Source of the DNA: Chloroflexota bacterium
GTDB taxonomy: Bacteria; Chloroflexota; UBA11872; UBA12225
Length of the DNA: 64,000 nucleotides
Reading direction: 5' to 3'
NCBI GenBank assembly: GCA_030447525.1
Contig: JAUJOR010000002.1
Coordinates: 405,931 to 469,930, forward strand
Shown: positions 34,040 through 41,697 of the stretch, piece after piece
Numbering within the stretch: position 1 is the first letter of the stretch
Layout: each line of letters opens with the position of its first letter
Notes under the pieces: model-generated
What the model saw: the letters and a program-made list of their open reading frames with translations, nothing else
Told to the model about the DNA's origin: nothing
Database searches by the model: none
Translations under genes and position numbers: made by a program

Positions 34040-34876
34040 CTAGCTGGCGATCTCGAATTCCCGCAGAGCGCTTTCCAACGACACCTTCTTGTCATTGGCC
34101 TCGTTGCGCGTCCCGATGATGTAGGCGCAGGCGATGTAGGCGTCGCCTCCTGGGAAGGAACGCCGGCGCACGCCGGGGACAACCACCGCCCGGGCCGGCA
34201 CGCGACCCCGGTACTGCTTGCCGTCCTGCCCTTCACGAACGTCGATGATGTAGCTGCTGGCGGTGATTGTCACACCGGCGGCCAGAATGGCTTCCTCTTC
34301 CACGATCGCACCTTCGACTACGATGCATCGGCTGCCGACGAACGCGTTATCCTCTACGATCACGGGTTGAGCCTGAGGAGGCTCGAGCACGCCCCCAATC
34401 CCTACGCCGCCGGCGAGATGCACGTTTCGGCCGATCTGGGCGCAGGAGCCTACGGTGGCCCATGTGTCCACCATGGAGCCTCCCCCCACCCACGCCCCGA
34501 TGTTGACGTAGCCTGGCATGACAATGACGCCCGGCTCGACATGCGCCCCATAGCGGACGGTCCCCGGGGGAACCACCCGAACGCCGGCCTCTTTCAGGTC
34601 GTGCTTCAGGGGGATCCTGTCGTGGAACTCGAAGGGCCCTACTTCCATCGTCTGCATCGGCTGCCCCCGCATGTACAGCAGGATGGCCTGCTTGACCCAG
34701 GCATTGGTCTGCCATTGACCGGGCGCTCGGCGCTCGGCGGCCCGCACTCGTCCCTGGTCGAGACCTTCAACCGTGGCCTGTACGGCCTCCCATACCCGAG
34801 GCTCCTTGACGTCCTGGTCGCCGCGAAAGGCCCCTTCAATCAAGCGTCGGGCATCGTCCCATCCGTTTGCTGCCAT
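34040..34876 (-). CDS. dapD: tetrahydrodipicolinate N-succinyltransferase
   Basis: Adds a succinyl group to tetrahydrodipicolinate in the lysine/diaminopimelate pathway. 278 aa, normal. The middle and C-terminal parts are a left-handed beta helix of hexapeptide repeats (YVNIGAWVGGGSMVDTWATV, GVGIGGVLEP) and the N-terminus has the helical domain with WVKQAILLYMR. ATG 34876 is chosen (GAGGA upstream); the open frame up to 34954 is not similar. The succinylase branch is confirmed by dapC upstream on the same strand; a small mobile element lies between the two. Confidence 0.95.
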   Translation of the reverse strand: MAANGWDDARRLIEGAFRGDQDVKEPRVWEAVQATVEGLDQGRVRAAERRAPGQWQTNAWVKQAILLYMRGQPMQTMEVGPFEFHDRIPLKHDLKEAGVRVVPPGTVRYGAHVEPGVIVMPGYVNIGAWVGGGSMVDTWATVGSCAQIGRNVHLAGGVGIGGVLEPPQAQPVIVEDNAFVGSRCIVVEGAIVEEEAILAAGVTITASSYIIDVREGQDGKQYRGRVPARAVVVPGVRRRSFPGGDAYIACAYIIGTRNEANDKKVSLESALREFEIAS

Positions 34877-34978
34877 ACATTCCTCATTCCCTGTCGGTGC
34901 CCTACGGGCAGCCACTACATCTCGCTTCTCAGAGCCGGCGACGGCGGCACCCATTTTTCACGAGCCATGACCTGAGCG

Positions 34979-35147
34979 CAGGGCCTTTGCATCAGAGCCG
35001 CTCCTGGGGCACCGCCCGCGGCGCGGTCATGCCGAGCCCGGCGAGGCATCCGGGCCGCCGGTCGACGGACGGTGGGACGACTCGCTGATCCCTCGCTGCG
35101 CTCGGGATGACCCGGACCCACCGCCCGCCCCTGATGAAATGGCCCTG
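34979..35147 (-). mobile_element. 169-bp MITE, copy 1, between dapC and dapD
   Basis: Non-coding element with terminal inverted repeats CAGGGCCTTTGCATCA and (reverse complemented) CAGGGCCATTTCATCA, two mismatches. It is flanked by an exact 9-bp duplication ACCTGAGCG (34970-34978 and 35148-35156). It aligns without gaps, in the opposite orientation, to 44419-44587 with about 13 differences. It cannot encode a transposase, so a full-length relative elsewhere must have moved it. Confidence 0.92.
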
Positions 35148-35179
35148 ACCTGAGCGTGGTCACTCTTGTCGGCCCCGAC

Positions 35180-36343
35180 TTAGAGCACGCGATCCAGGAT
35201 CGCCACCGCTTCGCGGCACACGTCTAGCGGGGGCACGAACGCCAGGCGGACGTACTCGCGACCGCGGGGGCCGAAGAACGACCCGGGTAACACCACCAGC
35301 CCGTGCTCGATGAGGCGCTCGGCGAAGCGCTGGGCGTCGCGCCCAGGCGCCGTCTCCGGGACGCGCACCCACAGGTAGAAGGCCCCCTCACTCGCCTCCA
35401 CCTGCACCCCCTTGCGCCGGAAGAGGTCGAGGAAGAGGACCCGGCGCTCGGCATAGCGCGCCCGCTGGGCCTGGACGTGCGTCTCGTCTTCCCAGGCAGC
35501 GACGGCGGCCCGCTGGATGAACTCGGGCGTAGCCACGCCCATGCGGGGGCGGACGTTCTTCATCACCCGGATGAGCTCGGGATCGCCGGCGATGAAGCCG
35601 CTGCGGTAGGCGGTCATGTTGCTGCGCTTAGACAGGGTATTGAACACCACGGCGCGGTGATAGCCACGAGGTGCAGCCGCCTGCAGGAGCCCGGGCGGCG
35701 GGCGGTCGTACCACAGCTCGCTGTAGGCTTCGTCCGAGGCGACGTAGAAGTTGTAGCGATCGGCCAGGTCAAGGGCATCCCGATAGTAGCCCAAGGGGGC
35801 CACCTTGCCGGTGGGGTTGTTTGGGAAGTTGAGCCACAGGAGCTTGAGCCGCGCCCCGAGCTCGGGGGTGATCGCGTTCAGGTCAGGAAGCCAGTCGCCG
35901 TCCAGGGGCAGGGGGATGGCTTCAGCATGGTGCAGCAAGGCGCTGTCGCCATACACCTGGTAGGCCAGCTCAGGAATGGCCACGGCCTGAGGCGTGGTGC
36001 CGGCGGAAGGACCGTCTAGGAGAAGGGGCGCCAGGTTGTACAGGGCCTCCTTCGAGCCGTTGGCGGGGAGGATGTGGACCTCCGGGTCGGCAGTCACGGC
36101 GTAGCGCCGGGAGATCCAGGCGGCGATGGCCCCGCGCAGCTCCGGCAGGCCGGCGGCCGTCGGGTAGCGCCCGGCGGGGGTGACGGCGGCGATGAGCGCC
36201 TCGCGGATAAAGGCCGGTGTCTCGTCCTCCGGGTCGCCGACGCCGAACTTGAGCAGGCGCACCCCTCGGGCGCGCAGGGACGCTTCTTGGGCCCCCAGCT
36301 GGGTAAAGGCGTACGGCTTCAGCCGAGCGATCGCCGGATTCAT
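35180..36343 (-). CDS. dapC: N-succinyldiaminopimelate aminotransferase (DapC-type)
   Basis: 387 aa class I aminotransferase. Conserved blocks: KFGVGDPEDETPAFI, YPTAAGLPELR, LWLNFPNNPTGKV, ASDEAYSEL, NTLSKRSNMTAYRSGF (PLP lysine) and a C-terminal arginine region EYVRLAFVPP. The sequence resembles LL-diaminopimelate and succinyl-DAP aminotransferases; the neighbouring dapD, oriented so that both are in one transcript, favours the succinyl branch (DapC). LL-DAP aminotransferase remains possible from sequence alone. Confidence 0.85.
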   Translation of the reverse strand: MNPAIARLKPYAFTQLGAQEASLRARGVRLLKFGVGDPEDETPAFIREALIAAVTPAGRYPTAAGLPELRGAIAAWISRRYAVTADPEVHILPANGSKEALYNLAPLLLDGPSAGTTPQAVAIPELAYQVYGDSALLHHAEAIPLPLDGDWLPDLNAITPELGARLKLLWLNFPNNPTGKVAPLGYYRDALDLADRYNFYVASDEAYSELWYDRPPPGLLQAAAPRGYHRAVVFNTLSKRSNMTAYRSGFIAGDPELIRVMKNVRPRMGVATPEFIQRAAVAAWEDETHVQAQRARYAERRVLFLDLFRRKGVQVEASEGAFYLWVRVPETAPGRDAQRFAERLIEHGLVVLPGSFFGPRGREYVRLAFVPPLDVCREAVAILDRVL

Positions 36344-36554
36344 CGGGACTCACAAGTCCGCAGTCTCACGTCGGCAGTCTCAAGCCCTGGCCACCTCCAT
36401 CCGCCTAGCGCAAGACCGGCTCACCGTCGCATCGCCCGCGACACTCCGGCCGGAGAAGGGCGCAGCGCGCCAGGTTCACCGGTTCAGGGGGCGATGAGTG
36501 AGACCTGCCAGGTGAGACGTTTCGTATGATACCTGCCCGAGAGGGAGGTACTTG

Positions 36555-37781
36555 ATGGCAACGGCCCGCCCCAAGGTCGCCGCTGTGACCACCGTCTGGC
36601 GCCACAACTCCCATGCGGATGTGATGATCCCCAAGCTGCTCGCCGGCTACGACCTGGATGGCGAGCCGGTGCAGCCCACCGTCGACGTCGTTTCCATGTA
36701 CGTTGACCAGACACCGGACAACGACCTCAGCCGGGCCTGGGCGCGGCGCTTCAACGTGCCCATCTTCCCCACCGTGCGGGAGGCGCTCACCGTAGGTGGT
36801 GACACCCTGGCTGTGGACGCCGTCTGCATCATCGGAGAGCATGGGGAGTACCCCTGGAACGAGCAGGGACAGCACCTGTACCCCCGACGTGAGCTCTTCG
36901 AGCAGGCGGTAGACGTGATTCGGCCGGCCGGCCGGGGCGTGCCCATATTCAACGACAAGCACCTCTCCTACAGCTGGGACAGCGCTCGCTGGATGTACGA
37001 CACGGCCCGCCGGCTGGGGTTGCCGTTCATGGCCGGGTCCTCGCTTCCGGTCACGTTCCGCGACCCGGAGCTGGAGCTGCCGCTGGGGGCGCCGATTGAG
37101 GAGGCCCTCGTCCTGAGCCACGGCCCGACCGAGAGTTATGGCTTTCATGCCCTGGAGACGCTGCAGTGCATGGTAGAGCGCCGCGGGCGCGAGGAAACCG
37201 GCGTTGCGGCCGTGACGCTCGTGCATGGCGACGCATTCTGGGAGCATTGGGATGCCGGGCGTTTCCCGCTGGACCTCTACGAGGCTGCCCTGGCGACGTC
37301 ACAGCACCTTCCGGGCAGCGCACGGGAGCACTTCCAGGCCCACCGGCCGGGGGTCGCGACCGGTGTCCCGGGACCGCACCCGCCGCTGGCGTTCGTCGTG
37401 GAGTACGCCGACGGCTTACGGGCGACGCTGCTGAATCTCTCGGGCTACGTCTCCGACTTTGCGTTCGCTGCGCGTACTGGAAGTGAGACGGTGGCCTCGG
37501 CTTTCAAGCTAGAGTCCGGCCCCCCCCGCTGGCACTTCAACTTCCTCGTCCACCACATAGAGGCCTTTTTCCGTACCGGCGTCGGTCCCTACCCGGTGGA
37601 GCGCACCCTTCTGACCACCGGTACACTGGCGGCGTTGATGGACGCCGGGGCCGCCGGCCGGCGCCTGGAGACCCCCCACCTGGGGATCGCCTACGAGGCA
37701 CCCCCCGTCCCGCCGCGTCGCTCACAGGGGCGCTCGCTACCGCCGGAACAGGTGTGGGGGTTCAGGCCGGAAGACGTGTGA
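36555..37781 (+). CDS. conserved protein of unknown function, 408 aa
   Basis: ATG 36555 has GAGGGAGG just upstream. The sequence is well structured and clearly a real protein: VAAVTTVWRHNSHADVMI at the N-terminus, VSMYVDQTPDNDLSR, IIGEHGEYPWNEQGQ, PIFNDKHLSYSWDSARWM, MAGSSLPVTFRDPELELP. The layout recalls Gfo/Idh-like oxidoreductases with degenerate cofactor motifs (there is no glycine loop), but I cannot name the family. The HNSHADVM and NDKHLSYSW segments look like a metal or substrate site. TATGAT (36525-36530) may be its -10. Its 3' end overlaps recO by 20 bases, tail to tail. Confidence 0.85.
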   Translation: MATARPKVAAVTTVWRHNSHADVMIPKLLAGYDLDGEPVQPTVDVVSMYVDQTPDNDLSRAWARRFNVPIFPTVREALTVGGDTLAVDAVCIIGEHGEYPWNEQGQHLYPRRELFEQAVDVIRPAGRGVPIFNDKHLSYSWDSARWMYDTARRLGLPFMAGSSLPVTFRDPELELPLGAPIEEALVLSHGPTESYGFHALETLQCMVERRGREETGVAAVTLVHGDAFWEHWDAGRFPLDLYEAALATSQHLPGSAREHFQAHRPGVATGVPGPHPPLAFVVEYADGLRATLLNLSGYVSDFAFAARTGSETVASAFKLESGPPRWHFNFLVHHIEAFFRTGVGPYPVERTLLTTGTLAALMDAGAAGRRLETPHLGIAYEAPPVPPRRSQGRSLPPEQVWGFRPEDV

Positions 37782-38727
37782 GCGGAGCCGGGGCGCCGCC
37801 TGAGGGCCTGTCCCGCCTGCCGTCCGCCCGGAGACGGTCGAGGAACTCAGCCGTACGGAGCTGCCGCTCGAGGATGTAGTTCACGTGAGCACGCAGGGCG
37901 ACGTCGATCTCCCTGGCCGTTTGCCCTCCCAGGCGCAGGCGCTGGAAGACACCGAAGGGCTCCTGGCTCATCAGGCGCATGGCCTTGATGGCGTTGACCG
38001 AGAGGGGCAACGCCCCAGGGTGAGTCACACTGCACCCGTCGCAGACCGTGCCCCCGCTGGAAGGGCTGAAGCGATTCTCGGCTGGGCGTAGGGCCTGGCC
38101 GCACTGGACGCAGCGGAACAGCTCTGGGGCGTAGCCGAGCACGGCCAGGAGGCGTAGCTCAAAGGCGCGCAGTGAGAGCTCGATCGTCGCCGGTCCGGTG
38201 CCCCCACCGAGCGCCCCTGGCTCGGCAAAAGACGAGCGCTTTTCGGAGGCCGGCCCGGCCGCGACCGGCGAAAGGGACTGCTCTCGGATCATGCCCGCTG
38301 TGGCCACAGTGGTGGGATGTGAAACCTGAGACCTGAGACTTACCTCGTCCAGGTAGCTGAGCTCCTGGAGCAACAGGTCGAAGATGGCCCGGTTCTCCAG
38401 GCGCTCCTCCGTCAATCGGTCAACCAGCTCGGCGCAATAGCAGGCGTAAGCCGCGCCCCAGAGGTCGTCGCGGATGTGCCCGAAGGGGCGCAGGGTTTCG
38501 GCCTGAGTGATGATGTCCAGGGTACGACCCTGGGCGACGAGCACGTTGACGTGGGTGAACAACTCCACGTGCCCGCCGATGCGGCTCTTGGGCCGGCGCG
38601 CTCCCTTGGCCACCGTCTGCAGCTTGCCGTGCGTGGGGCTGTAGAGGCTGACGATCCTATCGGCTTCGCCAAAGTCCTGCCGGCGCAGGACAATGCCCTC
38701 GGTGCGGTAGATCCGTTCGATTCGCAT
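37762..38727 (-). CDS. recO: DNA repair protein RecO
   Basis: Mediates RecA loading and strand annealing in RecF-pathway recombination. 321 aa, longer than the usual 240-260. N-terminal OB fold (EGIVLRRQDFGEADRIVSLY, KGARRPKSRIGG) and C-terminal zinc finger (FRCVQCGQALRP...GTVCDGC) are intact. The extra length is about 45-50 low-complexity residues after the helix ELSYLDEVSLRSQ, before IELSLRAFELRLL. Its C-terminus overlaps the convergent 408-aa gene by 20 bases. It belongs to a corC-cdd-recO run on the minus strand. Confidence 0.95.
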   Translation of the reverse strand: MRIERIYRTEGIVLRRQDFGEADRIVSLYSPTHGKLQTVAKGARRPKSRIGGHVELFTHVNVLVAQGRTLDIITQAETLRPFGHIRDDLWGAAYACYCAELVDRLTEERLENRAIFDLLLQELSYLDEVSLRSQVSHPTTVATAGMIREQSLSPVAAGPASEKRSSFAEPGALGGGTGPATIELSLRAFELRLLAVLGYAPELFRCVQCGQALRPAENRFSPSSGGTVCDGCSVTHPGALPLSVNAIKAMRLMSQEPFGVFQRLRLGGQTAREIDVALRAHVNYILERQLRTAEFLDRLRADGRRDRPSGGAPAPLTRLPA

Positions 38728-38752
38728 CTAGGTGGTTCGCACAGAGATACAA

Positions 38753-39193
38753 CTACTCTATCCGACCGGGGAGCTGCTCAGGACCGAAGGCATCTGGAAG
38801 GAGGGTGGAGAGGGTGTGGGTGACGACGACCCCCTCCACGGTGGCGCTAAAGACACTAAGCTGGGGCCCGAACTCACGCAGCACCTGCCGGCAGGCGCCA
38901 CAGGGCGGGGTAGGTTCAGGCGTGTCGGTGACAATTGCGATGGCATCGATGCGCCTCGCCCCGGCGGCGACGGCGGCAAACACGGCGGCGCGTTCGGCGC
39001 AGATAGTCAAGCCGTAGGAGGCATTCTCTACGTTGCAACCGGCGTAGATGCGCCCCTCGGCCAGCACGGCCGCCCCAACGGCGAATCGGGAGTACGGGGC
39101 GTAGGCGCGAGCCCGCGCTTCCCGGGCGGCGGCGACAAGTCGCGTCTCGTCCTGCCGGCTCGGAGCTGGCTGAGGCGTGCCTGGCGGGCTCAC
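38753..39193 (-). CDS. cdd: cytidine deaminase
   Basis: Deaminates cytidine and deoxycytidine in pyrimidine salvage. 146 aa. The catalytic zinc motifs are complete: CNVENASYGLTICAERAA (first zinc Cys, catalytic Glu) and PPCGACRQVL (two zinc cysteines), the three-Cys arrangement of the tetrameric class. The GTG start abuts the stop of the CBS/CorC gene (TAGGTG), so translation is coupled. The C-terminal 30 residues are longer and less typical. Confidence 0.95.
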   Translation of the reverse strand: MSPPGTPQPAPSRQDETRLVAAAREARARAYAPYSRFAVGAAVLAEGRIYAGCNVENASYGLTICAERAAVFAAVAAGARRIDAIAIVTDTPEPTPPCGACRQVLREFGPQLSVFSATVEGVVVTHTLSTLLPDAFGPEQLPGRIE

Positions 39194-40567
39194 CTAGCCC
39201 CCCGGGGCCGGGTGGATAGGGGGTTCGAGCTCCGAGCCGGCGGCGGCCCCCTCCCCCGGCTTGATGATCCGCACCTTGTTGATCCGATTGCCTTCCACGT
39301 CGTCGACAATCAGGCGCGTCCCATCGGTGACGATCTCATCGCCCTGCTGCGGGACACGGCCGAGCCGGGAGTAGACGAAGCCCCCCAGGGTGTCAACGTC
39401 CTCCTCTTGTAAGTCGAGCGAGAGAAGATCGTTGACGTCGTCCAGGGTCATCAAGGCGTCGATCACCACCTCGAAGTCGCTGACTTGCTGCACCAGGGCC
39501 TCTTCGGCGTCGTACTCGTCCTGGATCTCGCCGACGATCTCCTCCAGGATGTCCTCGATGGTCAACAACCCGGCGGTGCCACCATACTCGTCGACGACGA
39601 TGGCGACGTGCACCCGCCGGGACTGCATCTCGCTCAAGAGATCGTCTACCTTCTTCGCCTCGGGGACAAAATGGGCCTCGCGCGAAATCTCGCGCACATG
39701 GATGTCCAGGCGTCCCTCGCGCAGGTAGCGCAGGCTGTCCTTGACATAGAAGACCCCGGACACGTTGTCGATCGTCCCCTGGTAGATGGGGATGCGGGAG
39801 TGGCCGGTGATTACCGCCCGGTCAACGGCCTCAGCCAGGGTGGCGCTGTCCGGCACGGCCTTGATGTCGATACGGGGAACCATGATTTCCCGGGCCACGG
39901 TGTCGCCGAACTCAAAGATCGAGCGGATCATCTCCCCTTCGTCCTGCTCCAGCACGCCCTCCTCTTCGGCGACGTCCACCTGGAGCATGATCTGGGCCTC
40001 CGTGACGGCGCCGGGGCTCCCGGCGCCGTCCCGCCCCCCGGCCTGCACGGGCGGCCGGTAGATCAAGCGGCCCAAGGAGTCCGAGAGCTTCACCACGGGG
40101 GTAAGGAGCCACACGGCCGCCCGCAGGGGACGGGCCAGGCCCAGGGCCACGGGCTCGGAAAACCGGGAGCCAAACGCCGGGGCCACCTGCTGGATGGGCA
40201 CCAGGATAAGGACCAGGGTCACGATGACGAGCAGGACGTAGGCCCCACCAAGGCTGCCGAGGGCCTGCCCCAGTGCCGGCGCCCCCACGGTGACGAGGAG
40301 GGTGGTGGCCCCAACGGCGGCCGCCGTGGTCGCCAGGCGCAAGCTGGCAACCAGGCCAATGCTGTTCTCCATCAGGCGTTGCAGACTGCGCGCCGGCGCT
40401 ACACCGTCGTCGATGAGCTGCTGAACTCGCGTCCGGCGCACGGCGGCAACCGCCGTCTCACCCGCCGAGAACAATACGGCCACCACCAGCAGGGCGCTCG
40501 TGACCAGCACCGCACCGGCGCGCAGCGTCCAATCGAAGGGCGCCGCCATGAGCGCCAGACCGATCAC
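39194..40567 (-). CDS. CBS/CorC_HlyC-domain membrane protein (DUF21 family)
   Basis: 457 aa. N-terminal membrane region with about four spans (DUF21/CNNM-like; SAGETAVAAVRRTRVQQL), then paired CBS domains (about 215-340; EIMVPRIDIKAV, YGGTAGLLTIEDILEEIVGEI) and a C-terminal CorC_HlyC domain (DALMTLDDVNDLLSL, VYSRLGRVPQQGD). The family is linked to Mg or Co efflux or tolerance; 'hemolysin' labels are historical. It heads the corC-cdd-recO run, in the place held near ybeY/era in many genomes. Confidence 0.92.
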   Translation of the reverse strand: MIGLALMAAPFDWTLRAGAVLVTSALLVVAVLFSAGETAVAAVRRTRVQQLIDDGVAPARSLQRLMENSIGLVASLRLATTAAAVGATTLLVTVGAPALGQALGSLGGAYVLLVIVTLVLILVPIQQVAPAFGSRFSEPVALGLARPLRAAVWLLTPVVKLSDSLGRLIYRPPVQAGGRDGAGSPGAVTEAQIMLQVDVAEEEGVLEQDEGEMIRSIFEFGDTVAREIMVPRIDIKAVPDSATLAEAVDRAVITGHSRIPIYQGTIDNVSGVFYVKDSLRYLREGRLDIHVREISREAHFVPEAKKVDDLLSEMQSRRVHVAIVVDEYGGTAGLLTIEDILEEIVGEIQDEYDAEEALVQQVSDFEVVIDALMTLDDVNDLLSLDLQEEDVDTLGGFVYSRLGRVPQQGDEIVTDGTRLIVDDVEGNRINKVRIIKPGEGAAAGSELEPPIHPAPGG

Positions 40568-40647
40568 GAGCCCGGCGAAGGCCAGGAATAACAGGGAGGA
40601 GAGTAGAACGCGGATGGCTTTGGGGCCGTAGGCAGGTCTGCGGCCGG

Positions 40648-41673
40648 CTAGGTGAACAACTCGCTCACCGACTCCCGCCGGTGGATGCGCCGGATGGCCT
40701 CTGCCAGGAGCGGCGCGACGCTAATCTGCTCTATTTTATCGCGCCGGGCCCCGTCTGTCAGCGGGATGGTGTTGGTGGTGATCACCTTTCTGATCCGCGA
40801 GTCCTGGATCAGGCCGGGGGCCCCGCCGGCCAGGATCCCGTGCGTCGCGCAGGCATACACCTCGGCGGCGCCCCGCTCCAGGAGCATGTCCGCCGCCTCG
40901 ATCAAGGTGCCACCGGTGGAGATCATGTCGTCCACAATCACCGTCGTCCGGCCACGGACGTCCCCCACCATCTCCAGGACCTCGGCCATGTCTGGCTGCG
41001 GGCGCTGCTTGGCGATGATCGCCAGGTGCCCGCCGACGCGCAGGCTGAAGTCCAGGGCGCGCGTGACGCCCCCGCTGTCAGGCGAGACGACGACGACGTC
41101 GTCATGACCGAGGCGGCGCTGAAAGGCGTCGGCCATGATTGGATTGGCTCGTAGATGGTCGACCGGGATGTCGAAGAAGCCTTCGATGGCCGCCGCGTGC
41201 AGGTCCATGGCCACCACTCGGTCTGCGCCCGCCGTGGCGATCAAGTTGGCCACGAGCTTGGCCGAGATCGGCTCCCGGCCGGCCGTCTTCTTTTCTTGCT
41301 TGGCGTACCCGTAGTAGGGGATGACCGCAGTCACTCGGTCGGCAGACGCCCGGCGCAAGGCGTCGATCATCAACAGGAGCTCCATGATGTGATGATCGAC
41401 CGGGGAGCAGGTGGACTGGATGACGAAGACGTCGGCGCCGCGGACATTCTCTTCAATGCGCACGCGCGTCTCTTCGTTCTTGAAGGTGGTCACCAGGGAC
41501 CGTCCCAGGGTGATACCCAGCGCCTCGCAGATCTCCTGGGCCAGCGGCAGGTTGGAGCTGCCCCCGAACACCAGTATGGCGTGCTCGGCCCTGGCCGGCG
41601 CGCCGCGTTCCTCAAGCTGGACAACCTTCGGCGAGCGCGTCCCCTCTGACCGAATCCCGAGCATCGTGGCCAT
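40648..41673 (-). CDS. prs: ribose-phosphate pyrophosphokinase
   Basis: Makes PRPP for nucleotide, His and Trp synthesis. 341 aa with a longer N-terminus than usual (about 25 residues before ILVFGGSSNLPLAQEI). Conserved: NVRGADVFVIQSTCSPVDHH, the catalytic flexible-loop region YYGYAKQEKKTAGREPIS, MDLHAAAIEGFFDIPVDHL and the PRPP loop VIVDDMISTGGTL. The usual ARQDRK reads AKQEKK, a conservative change. Co-directional and 24 bases downstream of glmU, a common neighbour (glmU-prs). Confidence 0.96.
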   Translation of the reverse strand: MATMLGIRSEGTRSPKVVQLEERGAPARAEHAILVFGGSSNLPLAQEICEALGITLGRSLVTTFKNEETRVRIEENVRGADVFVIQSTCSPVDHHIMELLLMIDALRRASADRVTAVIPYYGYAKQEKKTAGREPISAKLVANLIATAGADRVVAMDLHAAAIEGFFDIPVDHLRANPIMADAFQRRLGHDDVVVVSPDSGGVTRALDFSLRVGGHLAIIAKQRPQPDMAEVLEMVGDVRGRTTVIVDDMISTGGTLIEAADMLLERGAAEVYACATHGILAGGAPGLIQDSRIRKVITTNTIPLTDGARRDKIEQISVAPLLAEAIRRIHRRESVSELFT

Positions 41674-41697
41674 GTGCGCCCTCCCCCTACTGCAGGC

